A DNA stretch of 64,000 bases from Comamonadaceae bacterium OTU4NAUVB1 (GCA_024372625.1 CP099605.1:806001-870000), one strand, 5' to 3'. Positions 1-9,822 are shown, numbered from the stretch's first letter. Translations and numbers: made by a program. The notes: generated by a model not told the origin, from the letters alone.

Positions 1-1
1 C

Positions 2-187
2 GACGGCGTCATCGGCAACCTGCAGCCCGGCTGCGAGGCCGACTTCGTCGTCATCGACCCCGGAGCCACGCCGCTGCTCGCGCGCAAGACCGCGCTGGCG
101 CAGAACCTGGAGGAGCTGCTGTTCTCCATGATCGTGCTGGGCGACGACCGACTGATCGAGCGCACCGTGATCTCGCAGGCCGGCTGA
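2..187 (+). CDS. guaD: Guanine deaminase, C-terminal end (partial)
   Basis: This is the last 61 codons of an amidohydrolase whose start lies before the window. The tail contains the metal-dependent hydrolase closing strand (PGCEADFVVID) and then ATPLLARKTALAQNLEELLF and LGDDR, which are typical of bacterial guanine deaminase. The enzyme deaminates guanine to xanthine and ammonia in purine salvage in the cytoplasm. The active-site histidines are upstream and cannot be checked here. The reading frame runs cleanly to a TGA and the next gene, dcd, lies on the same strand after a repeat-containing gap of about 170 bp. Confidence 0.85.
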   Translation, partial: DGVIGNLQPGCEADFVVIDPGATPLLARKTALAQNLEELLFSMIVLGDDRLIERTVISQAG

Positions 188-264
188 GTCCCGATCACGG
201 GCCGGACGGCCGGGTGCTCATGTGACAATCCCCGCCCCAGCGAACGCGGTGGACTTCCTTCGTG

Positions 265-356
265 AAACACCGCGGAACCGGCTTTGCCGGGCCGCTGGTG
301 TTGCCCCTGGTGGGGGGTTGGCGAAGCGGCACGCAGTGCGCGCAGACTGGGGGCGA
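265..356 (+). repeat. Interspersed REP-like element, copy 1
   Basis: This copy shares about 90 bp with two other stretches, near 9210-9304 and 27323-27414, all in the same orientation. The shared blocks are ACCGCGGAACCGGCTTTGCC, then GGGCCGCTGGTGTTGCCCC, a short C-run/G-run hairpin, and GCGAAGCG...GCGCGAAGACTGGGGG. The element ends 1-2 bases before the dcd ATG, so its last bases (CTGGGGGCGAG) sit exactly where the Shine-Dalgarno sequence must be. No coding function is seen. Confidence 0.8.
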
Positions 357-357
357 G

Positions 358-930
358 ATGAGCATCAAGAGCGACAAGTGGATCCGGCGCATGGCCGAGC
401 AGACCGGCATGATCGAGCCCTTCGAGCCCGGCCAGGTCCGTGAGCGGGACGGCGGCAAGATCATCAGCTACGGCACGTCGAGCTACGGCTACGACATCCG
501 CTGCGCCCCGGAATTCAAGGTCTTCACGAACATCCACAGCACGGTGGTGGATCCCAAGAACTTCGACGAGAAGAGCTTCGTCGATTTCCACGGCGACAGC
601 TGCATCATCCCGCCCAACAGCTTCGCGCTGGCGCGCACCGTCGAGTACTTCCGCATCCCGCGCAACGTGCTGACCATCTGCCTGGGCAAGAGCACCTACG
701 CGCGCTGCGGCATCATCGTCAACGTGACCCCGTTCGAGCCCGAGTGGGAGGGCTACGTGACCCTGGAGTTCAGCAACACGACCCCGCTGCCGGCGAAGAT
801 CTACGCCGGCGAGGGCTGCGCCCAGGTGCTGTTCTTCGAGAGCGACAAGGACGATGTCTGCGAGGTCAGCTACAAGGACCGTGGCGGCAAGTACCAGGGT
901 CAGCGCGGCGTCACGCTGCCGCGCGCCTGA
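358..930 (+). CDS. dcd: dCTP deaminase
   Basis: This 190-residue protein has the usual length of bacterial dCTP deaminase, a homotrimeric enzyme that converts dCTP to dUTP and ammonia to supply dUMP for thymidylate synthesis. The family signatures are visible: SSYGYDIRC near residue 40, [10 protein letters not shown] with the catalytic-loop Ser and Arg, and the [14 protein letters not shown] block that carries the catalytic glutamate. The protein ends in [14 protein letters not shown], also typical. An upstream in-frame ATG at 262 would add 32 residues encoded by the repeat element. The start at 358 (MSIKSDKWI) matches the family, so it is chosen. The ribosome binding site is supplied by the 3' end of the repeat. 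Confidence 0.95.
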   Translation: MSIKSDKWIRRMAEQTGMIEPFEPGQVRERDGGKIISYGTSSYGYDIRCAPEFKVFTNIHSTVVDPKNFDEKSFVDFHGDSCIIPPNSFALARTVEYFRIPRNVLTICLGKSTYARCGIIVNVTPFEPEWEGYVTLEFSNTTPLPAKIYAGEGCAQVLFFESDKDDVCEVSYKDRGGKYQGQRGVTLPRA

Positions 931-1066
931 GCGCGGCGACGCGCGGGCGCGGCGCGCGCAGTCGCCCGTCTCCTACAAGCGTTGACGCCGGTGCAAGCCG
1001 CCGGCGCCCCCGTTCTGGCGCATCATCGTGCGCCGCGCTCCCGACGAGCGCGAAGGAGGAACGGAC

Positions 1067-1939
1067 ATGAAGTGGGAAGGCAACGAGCAGTCTGACAACG
1101 TCGAGGATCGCCGCGGCAGCGGGGGCGGCGGATTCCCGATCGGCGGGCGCAGCGTGGGCATCGGGACCGTGGCGGTGGCGCTCGTCGCCGGCTGGGTGTT
1201 CGGCATCAACCCGCTGACCGTCCTCGGGCTCTTGAGCGGCGGCGGCGAGCAGGCGCAGGTCCAGCAGCAGGGTCCGGCACAGAAACCGCCACCCGAGGAC
1301 CGCGAGGCGGCCTTCGTCTCGACCGTGCTGAAGAACACCGAAGTGGTGTGGAGCGACATCTTCCGGCAGAACGGCGGCAGCTACCAGGCGCCCCGGCTGG
1401 TGCTGTTCCGGGGCGTCACGCCCACGGCGTGCGGCACCGGCGAATCGGCGATGGGTCCGTTCTACTGTCCGGGCGACAAGAAGGTCTACATCGACCTGGG
1501 TTTCTACGACACCCTGAAGAACCAGCTCGGCGCGCCGGGCGAATTCGCGCAGGCCTACGTGATCGCGCACGAGGTCGGCCACCATGTGCAGGACGAGCTC
1601 GGCATCACCGCCAAGGTCGACGCCGCGCGTGGCCGCATGAGCCAGACCCAGAACAACGCGATGAGCGTGCGCGTCGAACTGCAGGCCGACTGCTTCGCCG
1701 GCGTGTGGGCGCACCATTCGCAGCAATCCAAGCAGTGGCTCGACCCGGGCGACATCGAGGCGGCCATGAACGCCGCGCGCAAGATCGGCGACGACGCCCT
1801 GCAGCGCTCGGCCGGCCGGGCCGTCGTGCCCGACAGCTTCACGCACGGCTCCAGCGCCCAGCGCCAGCGCTGGTTCGGCAACGGCTATCAGAGCGGCGAC
1901 ATCAAATCCTGCGACACGTTCTCCACGCAAAGTCTCTGA
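1067..1939 (+). CDS. ypfJ: Neutral zinc metallopeptidase, YpfJ/KPN_02809 family
   Basis: This 290-residue protein has a glycine-rich start (GSGGGGFPIGG), one membrane segment near residues 28-48 (VGIGTVAVALVAGWVFGI), a Gln/Pro linker and a C-terminal zinc metallopeptidase domain. The catalytic motif HEVGHH (HExxH type) is near residue 168 and is followed downstream by an E-Q-ADC block (ELQADCFAG) as in the family. It is probably anchored in the inner membrane with the peptidase outside. The substrate of the family is unknown. The start at 1067 is chosen because AAGGAGG lies 7-8 bases upstream; an earlier ATG at 1028 has no such site. Confidence 0.9.
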   Translation: MKWEGNEQSDNVEDRRGSGGGGFPIGGRSVGIGTVAVALVAGWVFGINPLTVLGLLSGGGEQAQVQQQGPAQKPPPEDREAAFVSTVLKNTEVVWSDIFRQNGGSYQAPRLVLFRGVTPTACGTGESAMGPFYCPGDKKVYIDLGFYDTLKNQLGAPGEFAQAYVIAHEVGHHVQDELGITAKVDAARGRMSQTQNNAMSVRVELQADCFAGVWAHHSQQSKQWLDPGDIEAAMNAARKIGDDALQRSAGRAVVPDSFTHGSSAQRQRWFGNGYQSGDIKSCDTFSTQSL

Positions 1940-1991
1940 AACAGCGTTGCGATGAGGGTCGGCATCGACGGATGCCACAATAGAGGGCTTC

Positions 1992-3566
<1,575 letters not shown>

Positions 3567-3622
3567 GCACGGGGCCGGCCGCGATCGGGCGCCCCGGGGG
3601 CGGGCCCGCCCGGTGCGATGCC

Positions 3623-4468
3623 TCAGGCGCCCGGCACCTGGGCCTGTTCGCAGGTCACTTCGATGTGCTCGCGCTGGTCGAGCGTGGCGCCGATGCGCGC
3701 GGCGCCGAGGCAGCCGCCCCAGACGCAGCCGGTGTCGGTGGCCATCAGGTCCGGCCGCGAGATCCAGCCCAGCGTCGACCAGTGACCGAAGGCGACGGTC
3801 GCGGCCGCCGTGCGGCGGCCCGGCACGTCGAACCAGGGCATGAAGCCGGGCGGTGGCGCGTCGGCGCTGTCCTTGGTGTCGAAATCCATGCGCCCGTCGG
3901 CCGTGCAGAAGCGCAGCCGCGTGAGGCCGTTGACGATGGCCCGCAGGCGCGCGGCGCCAGTGAGCCCATCGTGCCAGTGATCGGGCTCGTTGCCGTACAT
4001 GACGCGCACGAACTCGCCCAGGTCGGGCCCGCGCAGCACCGCCTCGACCTCCGCCGCCAGCGCCAGCGCGTGCTCGACGCTCCATTGCGGCAGCACGCCC
4101 GCGTGCACCATCAGCAGGTCGCGTCCGCCGATGGCCTGGTGCAGGGCCATGCGCTGGTGGCGCAGCCAGTCGAGCAGCGCCGCGCGGTCGGGGGCGTCGA
4201 GGATGTCGTCGATGGTGTCCTTGCGGCCGGCGCGGCGCGCGCCGTGGGCCACGCCCAGCAGGTGCAGGTCGTGGTTGCCCAGCAGGCTGCGCGCCGAGGC
4301 GCCCAGGCGCTGGACGCGGCGCAGCACCGCGGCCGAGGCCGGACCCCGGTTGACGAGGTCGCCCAGCAGCACCAGGGTGTCGCGGCTCGCGGAGAAGTCG
4401 ATGCGGTCGAGGAGGCGGCCCAGGGCGTCGTCGCAGCCCTGCACGTCGCCGATCAAGTAAAGTGCCAT
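3623..4468 (-). CDS. apaH: Symmetrical bis(5'-nucleosyl)-tetraphosphatase
   Basis: This 281-residue protein belongs to the calcineurin-like metallophosphatases. The metal-binding motifs GDVQGC (residues 7-12), GDLVNRGP and GNHD are present in order, and the later ApaH block FGHWSTLG is seen. ApaH splits Ap4A into two ADP molecules and also removes Np4A-type caps from RNA. The start is MALYLIGDVQGC, preceded on the minus strand by GGGGGAGAG at a good distance. The gene is divergent from the CorB-like gene, and their 5' ends lie within a few tens of bases, so promoters and leaders must overlap. Confidence 0.95.
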   Translation of the reverse strand: MALYLIGDVQGCDDALGRLLDRIDFSASRDTLVLLGDLVNRGPASAAVLRRVQRLGASARSLLGNHDLHLLGVAHGARRAGRKDTIDDILDAPDRAALLDWLRHQRMALHQAIGGRDLLMVHAGVLPQWSVEHALALAAEVEAVLRGPDLGEFVRVMYGNEPDHWHDGLTGAARLRAIVNGLTRLRFCTADGRMDFDTKDSADAPPPGFMPWFDVPGRRTAAATVAFGHWSTLGWISRPDLMATDTGCVWGGCLGAARIGATLDQREHIEVTCEQAQVPGA

Positions 4469-4490
4469 GTTCCCATTCTCTCCCCCGTAC

Positions 4491-5822
4491 ATGGATGTCT
4501 TTCTGCTGGCGTTGCTGACGACGCTCAACGCGTTGTTCGCCATGTCCGAAATGGCCCTGTCCACCAGCCGGCGCGCACGGCTCGCCGCCCTGGCCGAGAC
4601 CGGTGACACCGGCGCCGCCGCGGCGCTGCGGCTGATGGAGGACCCGACGCAGTTCCTCTCCACCGTGCAGATCGGCATCACGTCCATCGGCATGCTCAGC
4701 GGCATCGTGGGCGAGGCGGCGTTCGCGACGCCGCTGGCCGTGTGGATGGAACAGAGCGCCGGCCTGGGAGCCGGCACCGCCAGCGTGGCGTCCACGGCCG
4801 TGGTGGTGACCTGCATCACCTTCTTCACAATCATCTTCGGCGAGCTGGTGCCCAAGCGCATCGGCCAGCTCTACCCCGAGCCGGTGGCGCGCTTCGTCTC
4901 GCGGCCGATGCGCGGGCTGGCCACCGGCGCCAAGCCCTTCGTGCTGCTGCTCTCGGGCGCCACCGCCGCGATCCTCAAGCTGCTGCGCATCGATGCCAAC
5001 GCGGCCCGCACGGTGACCGAGGAGGAAATCTCCGCCAGCCTGGAGGAGGGCGTGGACGCCGGCGTCATCGAGATGCACGAGCACCAGATGGTGCGCAACG
5101 TGTTCCATCTCGACGACCGGCGGCTGAGCTCGCTGATGGTGCCGCGCGCCGACATCGAATGGCTCGATGCCGCCGGCACGGTGGCCCAGAGCCTGCAGAC
5201 GGTGGCCGACGCCGGCGCGCTGGACCTGGTCCATTCCTGGTATCCGGTGTGCCGCGGATCGCTCGACGACGTGGTCGGCGTGATCAGCGTCGCGCACCTG
5301 CTGCGCCTGGGGCCGCAGCACGTGGGCACCATCGAGACCGTCGCCGAGCCGGCGTTCTTCGTGCCCGAGACGCTGACCGGCATGGAACTGCTCGAGCAGT
5401 TCCGCACCCGCGCCGGTCGACTCGTCTTCGTGGTCGACGAATACGGCGTCGTGCAGGGCCTGATGGCGCCGCGCGACCTGCTCGAGGCCATCACCGGCGA
5501 ACTCCAGCCCCATGCCGTCGCCGACGCCTGGGCGCGCGAGCGCGAGGACGGCGCCTGGGAGCTCGACGGCCTGATGCCGGTGTCCGAGCTGCGCGCCCGC
5601 CTGGCCATCCGCGAACTGCCGGAAGAGGAGCGCGGGCGCTACAACACGCTGGCGGGCCTGCTGATGTCGGTCTCCGGCGAGCTGCCCGTGGTGGGCGAGC
5701 GCGTCGAATGCGCCGGCTGGACCTTCGAGGTCATGGCGCTCGACGGTCGGCGCATCGACCGGGTGCTGGCGCAGCCCGGCGCCGACCACGGACACGCCAC
5801 CCGCACGTCGACGGCGAGCTGA
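4491..5822 (+). CDS. CorB/HlyC-type hemolysin-family membrane protein (CNNM domain, CBS pair)
   Basis: The protein starts with a DUF21/CNNM transmembrane domain (LLALLTTLNALFAMSEMALS, residues 1-190, with several hydrophobic helices). A pair of CBS domains follows at about 210-345 (MVPRADIEWL..., FVVDEYGVVQGLMAPRDLL), then a C-terminal CorC_HlyC transporter-associated domain (about 360-435). Proteins of this kind are inner-membrane proteins linked to magnesium or cobalt export; the old name hemolysin is misleading. An in-frame ATG at 4467 would add eight residues (MFPFSPPY). The start at 4491 gives the family-typical N terminus, but neither start has a strong ribosome binding site. Confidence 0.85.
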   Translation: MDVFLLALLTTLNALFAMSEMALSTSRRARLAALAETGDTGAAAALRLMEDPTQFLSTVQIGITSIGMLSGIVGEAAFATPLAVWMEQSAGLGAGTASVASTAVVVTCITFFTIIFGELVPKRIGQLYPEPVARFVSRPMRGLATGAKPFVLLLSGATAAILKLLRIDANAARTVTEEEISASLEEGVDAGVIEMHEHQMVRNVFHLDDRRLSSLMVPRADIEWLDAAGTVAQSLQTVADAGALDLVHSWYPVCRGSLDDVVGVISVAHLLRLGPQHVGTIETVAEPAFFVPETLTGMELLEQFRTRAGRLVFVVDEYGVVQGLMAPRDLLEAITGELQPHAVADAWAREREDGAWELDGLMPVSELRARLAIRELPEEERGRYNTLAGLLMSVSGELPVVGERVECAGWTFEVMALDGRRIDRVLAQPGADHGHATRTSTAS

Positions 5823-5915
5823 GCCACACCGCGCCGCACCGCACAGCGCCGCGCCGCGCCACGTGCACGGTGTCCCGTCGCATCGCGGGGGAATTCCCGG
5901 ACGATCCGATAATAG

Positions 5916-5934
5916 AATGCGAATCTTTCTCATT
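5916..5934 (+). promoter_or_regulatory. Fur box upstream of the receptor remnant
   Basis: AATGCGAATCTTTCTCATT is nearly palindromic and differs at two positions from the common Fur-box form AATGAGAATCATTCTCATT. It ends 10 bases before the ATG of the siderophore receptor remnant. Ferric uptake regulator binding here would repress the remnant and the PepSY gene behind it when iron is plentiful. Confidence 0.7.
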
Positions 5935-5944
5935 AACTTGATCA

Positions 5945-6313
5945 ATGATGATTCGCACGATCCAGCGGTCACGCCGCCGTGCCGCGTTGCCGGCCGTCCT
6001 CGCCCTGCGTTCGTTCCAGGCTACGGCGCACGTCGGTGGCGCGACCCTGCCGGAGGTGCGGATCGACGCCTCGCCGGAGCGCGAGCGCGCGGTCTCGCCG
6101 ATCGTCGGCGACGGGGCGAAGCGCGCGGTCAGCGCCACCAGGGCCGACACGCCGCTGGCCGAGACGCCCCCGTCGGTGAGCGTCGTGACGCGTGACCAGA
6201 GGGTCCGCACCGAGCCCTGCACCCTGGAGCGCCTCGTGGTGCAGCACGGCCCGGCGGGCATGCTGTCCAGCGCCCGCCGCAACGTGGTGGCCAGCGCGAA
6301 CTACCGCTTCTGA
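5945..6313 (+). pseudogene. TonB-dependent siderophore receptor remnant (internally deleted)
   Basis: This 122-codon frame joins the two ends of an outer-membrane siderophore receptor. The first 85 residues look like the signal region and the start of the plug: LPEVRIDASPERERA, then a segment matching the receptor-typical TPLAETPPSVSVVTRDQ. The last residues, RRNVVASANYRF, are a typical final beta strand with the terminal phenylalanine needed for outer-membrane insertion. About 600 residues of plug and barrel are missing between them, near 6190-6250. It cannot form a barrel, so it is called a pseudogene. A Fur box lies upstream and an iron-related PepSY gene downstream, which suggests that the full locus once took up a ferric siderophore. 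Confidence 0.75.
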
Positions 6314-6346
6314 CCTTTTCCGCGACGCACACCCCACGAGAAAACC

Positions 6347-7549
6347 ATGACCCCGATGAACAGCAAGACGATCAAGACCTGGGCCTGGGTCCACAAGTGG
6401 AGCAGCCTGGTCTGCACCGTATTCATGCTGCTGCTGTGCCTGACCGGCCTGCCGCTCATCTTCCATCACGAGATCGGGCACCTGCTGGGCACCGAGGTGG
6501 AGGCGCCCGAGATGCCGGCGGACACGCCGCGCGCGAGCCTCGACCGCGTCCTCGAGGTGGCGAAGGCCAAGCATCCCGACCGCGTGGTGCAGTTCGCCTC
6601 GCACGCGGAGGACGACGACAACCTGTGGTTCGTCACCCTCACGCCGACGCCGGCGCCCACCGACGACTTCAAGTCGGTGGTGGTGGACGCGCGCACCGCC
6701 GAGGTGCTGGGCCAGCCGAAGTTCGACGAGGGCTTCATGTACGTGATGTTCAAGCTGCACGTCGACCTGTTCGCGGGGCTGCCAGGCAAGCTGTTCCTGG
6801 GCTTCATGGGCCTGCTGCTGCTGGTGGCGATCGTCTCGGGCGTGGTGCTCTACGCGCCGTTCATGCGCAAGCTCGAGTTCGGCACGGTGCGACGCGAGAA
6901 GCGCGCGCGCCTGAAGTGGCTCGACCTGCACAACCTGCTGGGCATCGTCACGCTGGTGTGGGCCTTCGTGGTGGGCGGCACCGGCATGATCAACACCTGG
7001 GCCGACCTGGTCATCAAGTACTGGCAGCACGACCAGCTGACCGCGCTGCTGGCACCCTACCAGGGGCAGGCCCCGGTGCCGGTGGCCGAGCGCGGCTCGC
7101 TGCAGCGCTCGCTCGAGGTGGCGCAGGCGCGCGCGCCGGGCACCAAGCTGTCGTTCATCGCGTTCCCGGGCACCTCCTTCTCCAGCCCGCACCACAACAC
7201 CTTCTTCCTGCGCGGCGACGAGCCGTTCACGTCGAAGCTGCTGCAGCCGGTGCTGGTCGATGCCCGCACGGCCGAGGTGACGGCGTCGCCGAAGCTGCCG
7301 TGGTACCTCACGGCGCTGCTGGTGTCCCAGCCGCTGCACTTCGGCGACTACGGCGGCCTGCCGATGCAGATCCTGTGGGCGTTGCTCGACATCGCCACGA
7401 TCGTGGTGCTGGGCAGCGGGCTGTACCTGTGGTGGAAGCGCCGCAGCGGTGTGCCGGCGGCACGGGCCGGCCATGCGTCGCGCCCGGCGGGCGACGTGTC
7501 GGCACCGCCCTCGGCGCAGCCGGCGCCGGCCCTGAAGGTGCGCGCGTGA
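6347..7549 (+). CDS. PepSY-associated membrane protein (PiuB-like)
   Basis: This 400-residue inner-membrane protein has four clear hydrophobic segments: near residues 20-40 (LVCTVFMLLLCLTGLPLIF), 145-170 (LFLGFMGLLLLVAIVSGVVLY), 195-215 (LLGIVTLVWAFVVGGTGMI) and 335-365 near the C terminus. The soluble loops are PepSY-type. His residues next to the helices (HKW, HHE) fit the family. Such proteins often sit beside TonB-dependent siderophore receptors and are thought to act in ferric-siderophore reduction or use in the periplasm. It follows the receptor remnant by 33 bp, so it was probably co-transcribed from the Fur-controlled promoter. A second ATG at 6356 is possible. Confidence 0.85.
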   Translation: MTPMNSKTIKTWAWVHKWSSLVCTVFMLLLCLTGLPLIFHHEIGHLLGTEVEAPEMPADTPRASLDRVLEVAKAKHPDRVVQFASHAEDDDNLWFVTLTPTPAPTDDFKSVVVDARTAEVLGQPKFDEGFMYVMFKLHVDLFAGLPGKLFLGFMGLLLLVAIVSGVVLYAPFMRKLEFGTVRREKRARLKWLDLHNLLGIVTLVWAFVVGGTGMINTWADLVIKYWQHDQLTALLAPYQGQAPVPVAERGSLQRSLEVAQARAPGTKLSFIAFPGTSFSSPHHNTFFLRGDEPFTSKLLQPVLVDARTAEVTASPKLPWYLTALLVSQPLHFGDYGGLPMQILWALLDIATIVVLGSGLYLWWKRRSGVPAARAGHASRPAGDVSAPPSAQPAPALKVRA

Positions 7550-7794
7550 GGCCGCCGGCATCGTCCGCGCCGACCACGCCGGCGCATCCGTTCCGGCACA
7601 CGCCGTCGTCGTTCTGGCGGCTGTGGGGCTGGCCCGTCGTGCTGGGGGTGCTGACGACCCTCGGCCTGGTCTCGGCGCTGTTCAGCGACGGTGGAGCGGG
7701 CGACGTGGTGGCCTGGGTCGCGCTGGGCGTTCCGGTCGGCGTGGGCGTCTGGTTCGGGTGGCGTCGACCGGCCCGGCGGCATTCCGGGGATTGA
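7546..7794 (+). CDS. Small membrane protein following the PepSY gene
   Basis: This 82-residue frame starts at a GTG that overlaps the TGA of the PepSY gene (GTGA), a sign of translational coupling. It has a Pro/Ala-rich start, the motif FWRLWGWPVV and two hydrophobic segments (about residues 28-45 and 55-70) separated by a short SDGGAGD loop. Small two-helix proteins of this look occur behind PepSY membrane proteins in iron-uptake loci, but no function is established. The start is set by the overlap; no ATG is available in frame within the gene. Confidence 0.65.
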   Translation: MRPPASSAPTTPAHPFRHTPSSFWRLWGWPVVLGVLTTLGLVSALFSDGGAGDVVAWVALGVPVGVGVWFGWRRPARRHSGD

Positions 7795-7813
7795 GCCTCC
7801 GGCCTCCCGCAAG

Positions 7814-7857
7814 GCACATCGCCCCGACGGCCTTCGCAGGCCATCGGGGCGATGTGC
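7814..7857. terminator. Convergent hairpin terminator
   Basis: A 19-base stem with one mismatch (GCACATCGCCCCGA...CGGCC pairing with GGCC..TCGGGGCGATGTGC) closes a short loop. It lies between the end of the PepSY operon and the end of the TRAP operon, which meet tail to tail, so it can serve both. The T tracts on both sides are short. Confidence 0.7.
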
Positions 7858-7902
7858 TTTCCGGGGTCCGTGGCGCGCCGTGCGCGCCGGGTCCGCGCGC
7901 GC

Positions 7903-9198
7903 CTACCGGACCGCCATGAACATGCTGGGCAGCCAGGTGGAGAAGGCGGGGACGAAGGTGACGAGGGCGAGGGCGAAGACGAGGGCGCCGTAGAAGGGCC
8001 AGATGGTGCGCATGACGGTGCCCACGGAGACCCCTCCGATGGCGCAGCCCACGAACTGGGTGGTGCCCACGGGGGGGGTGTTCAGCCCGAGGGCGCAGTT
8101 GATCAGCAGCACGATGCCGAACTGCACGGAGGTCATGCCGTACTGCTGGGCGATGGGCAGGAAGATCGGCGTGCACAGCAAGATGGTGGCGGCCATGTCC
8201 AGGAAGGTGCCCAGCACGAACAGGATGACGTTGATCATCAGGAAGATCAGCCACGGGGTGGTGGTGATCTGGGAGAGCATCTGCCCGGTGAGCTCGGCCA
8301 CGCCGTAGAGGCTGATGAGGTAGCCGAAGGTGCTGGAGATGCCGATGAGCAGCAGGATGACCCCGGTGGTGCGCACGGCCTTGGAGGCCGCCTTGATGAA
8401 GTGCTCCCACTTGATGCTGCGGTAGACGAGCACCGTGAGGGCGAGCGCGTAGAGCACGGCCACGGCGGCCGACTCGGTGGCCGTGAAGATGCCCGAGAGG
8501 ATGCCCCCCAGGATCAGCACGACGATGAACAGGCCGGGCAGCGCCGCGGCGAACGACCGCGCGACGATCGCCCAGCCGGGGAAGGTGCCCGCGGGGTAGC
8601 CGCGCTTGACGGCCACCAGGTAGGCCGCGGCGAGGTTGCTGATGGTGAGGATGGCCGCGGGCAGCAGCGCGGCCAGGATCAGCGCGGCGATGGAGACCTT
8701 CCCGCCGGCGGCCAGCGAGTAGATGATCAGGTTGTGGCTGGTGGGCATGAGCGCGCCCACGAGGGCGGCGTGAGTGGTCACGTTGACCGCGTAGTCGGCG
8801 TGATAGCCCTCCTTCTTCATCATCGGAATCATCACCGCGCCCATGGCCGAGACGTCGGCCACGGGGGAGCCGGAGACGCCGCCGAACAGCGTGCAGGCCA
8901 CCACGTTGGACATGCCCAGGCCGCCTCGCACGTGGCCCACGATCGAGCGCGCGAAGTCCACGATGCGGTCAGCGATGCCCCCGTAGAGCATCAGCTCGCC
9001 GGCGAAGATGAAGAACGGGATGGCCAGGAAGGAGAAGATGCCCATGCCCGAGGTCATCTGCTGGAAGCCCACGGCCAGGGGCAGGCCCTCGTAGGCGAGC
9101 GTGGCGAGCGCGGACAGCCCGATGGAGAACGCCACGGGCACGCCCAGCAGCAGGAACAGCGTGAACGACACGCACAGGATCAGGAGAGGGATGGTCAT
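7903..9198 (-). CDS. dctM: TRAP transporter large permease (DctM type)
   Basis: This 431-residue membrane protein has 11-12 hydrophobic helices and the DctM signatures PFFIFAGELM, the GGVSGSPVADVSAMGAVMIP hairpin region and the late NTPPVGTTQFVGCAI motif. It is the sodium-coupled transport subunit of a TRAP carboxylate importer. It is the last gene of an operon running udh, lactonase, dctP, dctQ, dctM, so the likely substrate is a hexuronate or related sugar acid. The ATG is preceded by GGAAG at a good distance. The gap to dctQ holds a copy of the interspersed repeat. Confidence 0.92.
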   Translation of the reverse strand: MTIPLLILCVSFTLFLLLGVPVAFSIGLSALATLAYEGLPLAVGFQQMTSGMGIFSFLAIPFFIFAGELMLYGGIADRIVDFARSIVGHVRGGLGMSNVVACTLFGGVSGSPVADVSAMGAVMIPMMKKEGYHADYAVNVTTHAALVGALMPTSHNLIIYSLAAGGKVSIAALILAALLPAAILTISNLAAAYLVAVKRGYPAGTFPGWAIVARSFAAALPGLFIVVLILGGILSGIFTATESAAVAVLYALALTVLVYRSIKWEHFIKAASKAVRTTGVILLLIGISSTFGYLISLYGVAELTGQMLSQITTTPWLIFLMINVILFVLGTFLDMAATILLCTPIFLPIAQQYGMTSVQFGIVLLINCALGLNTPPVGTTQFVGCAIGGVSVGTVMRTIWPFYGALVFALALVTFVPAFSTWLPSMFMAVR

Positions 9199-9209
9199 GG
9201 GTTACTTCC

Positions 9210-9304
9210 GGGAATACCGCGGAGCCGGCTTTGCCGGGCCGCTGGTATTGCCCCCTGCAAGGGGGTTGGCGAAGCGACACGAAGTGCGCGAAGACTGGGG
9301 GTGA
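9210..9304 (+). repeat. Interspersed REP-like element, copy 2, between dctQ and dctM
   Basis: This copy has ACCGCGGAGCCGGCTTTGCC, then GGGCCGCTGGTATTGCC, the hairpin CCCCCTGCAAGGGGG, and GCGAAGCGACACGAAGTGCG followed by AAGACTGGGGG. It is the best-preserved hairpin of the three copies. It fills almost the whole gap between two genes of a minus-strand operon, so it is transcribed as its complement within the mRNA. Confidence 0.85.
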
Positions 9305-9310
9305 GCATGT

Positions 9311-9799
9311 TCAGGCCCAGGCGGGTTCGACTTCGCGGCCCTTGGCCAGCGCGATGATGTGCTCGATGGAGAACATGACGATGAGCACGCCGGCGATCGT
9401 CGCGGGCACGTACTTCCAGCCCTCGGAGATCCACAGGGTGGGCAGCCGGTAGTCCCACACCGACTCGGCCAAGAGGGCGCAGTTCCACGCCATGACCGCG
9501 CCGAAGACCAGCACCAGCCCATGGATGAGGAACTCCATCTTCAGGCGCAGCCAGTCCGGCGCGAGCACCAGGAACGACTCCAGCCCGATGTGGCCCGCGT
9601 CGCGCACGCCCACGGCCACGCCGAACATGGTCACGTAGATCACCAGCAGCAGCGCCAGGCTCTCCGCCCAGGTGGGGGTGTTGTTCAGGACGTAGCGGCC
9701 GAACACCTGCCAGCTCACCGCGCAGATCACCGCGATGAGCCCGACGATGCCCAGCCACATGCACAGGCGCGCGAGCGCGCGGCAAAGCTTGGTGTACAT
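9311..9799 (-). CDS. dctQ: TRAP transporter small permease (DctQ type)
   Basis: This 162-residue protein has four hydrophobic helices: residues 15-35, 45-65, 85-110 and 125-150. The conserved TRAP small-subunit words WQVFGRYVLNNTPTWAESLA and VGVRDAGHIGLESF are present. DctQ pairs with DctM in the inner membrane and is needed for transport. It follows dctP by 23 bp on the same strand. Confidence 0.9.
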   Translation of the reverse strand: MYTKLCRALARLCMWLGIVGLIAVICAVSWQVFGRYVLNNTPTWAESLALLLVIYVTMFGVAVGVRDAGHIGLESFLVLAPDWLRLKMEFLIHGLVLVFGAVMAWNCALLAESVWDYRLPTLWISEGWKYVPATIAGVLIVMFSIEHIIALAKGREVEPAWA

Positions 9800-9822
9800 G
9801 ATGGGGAAGGGGGGTGCTCGTC

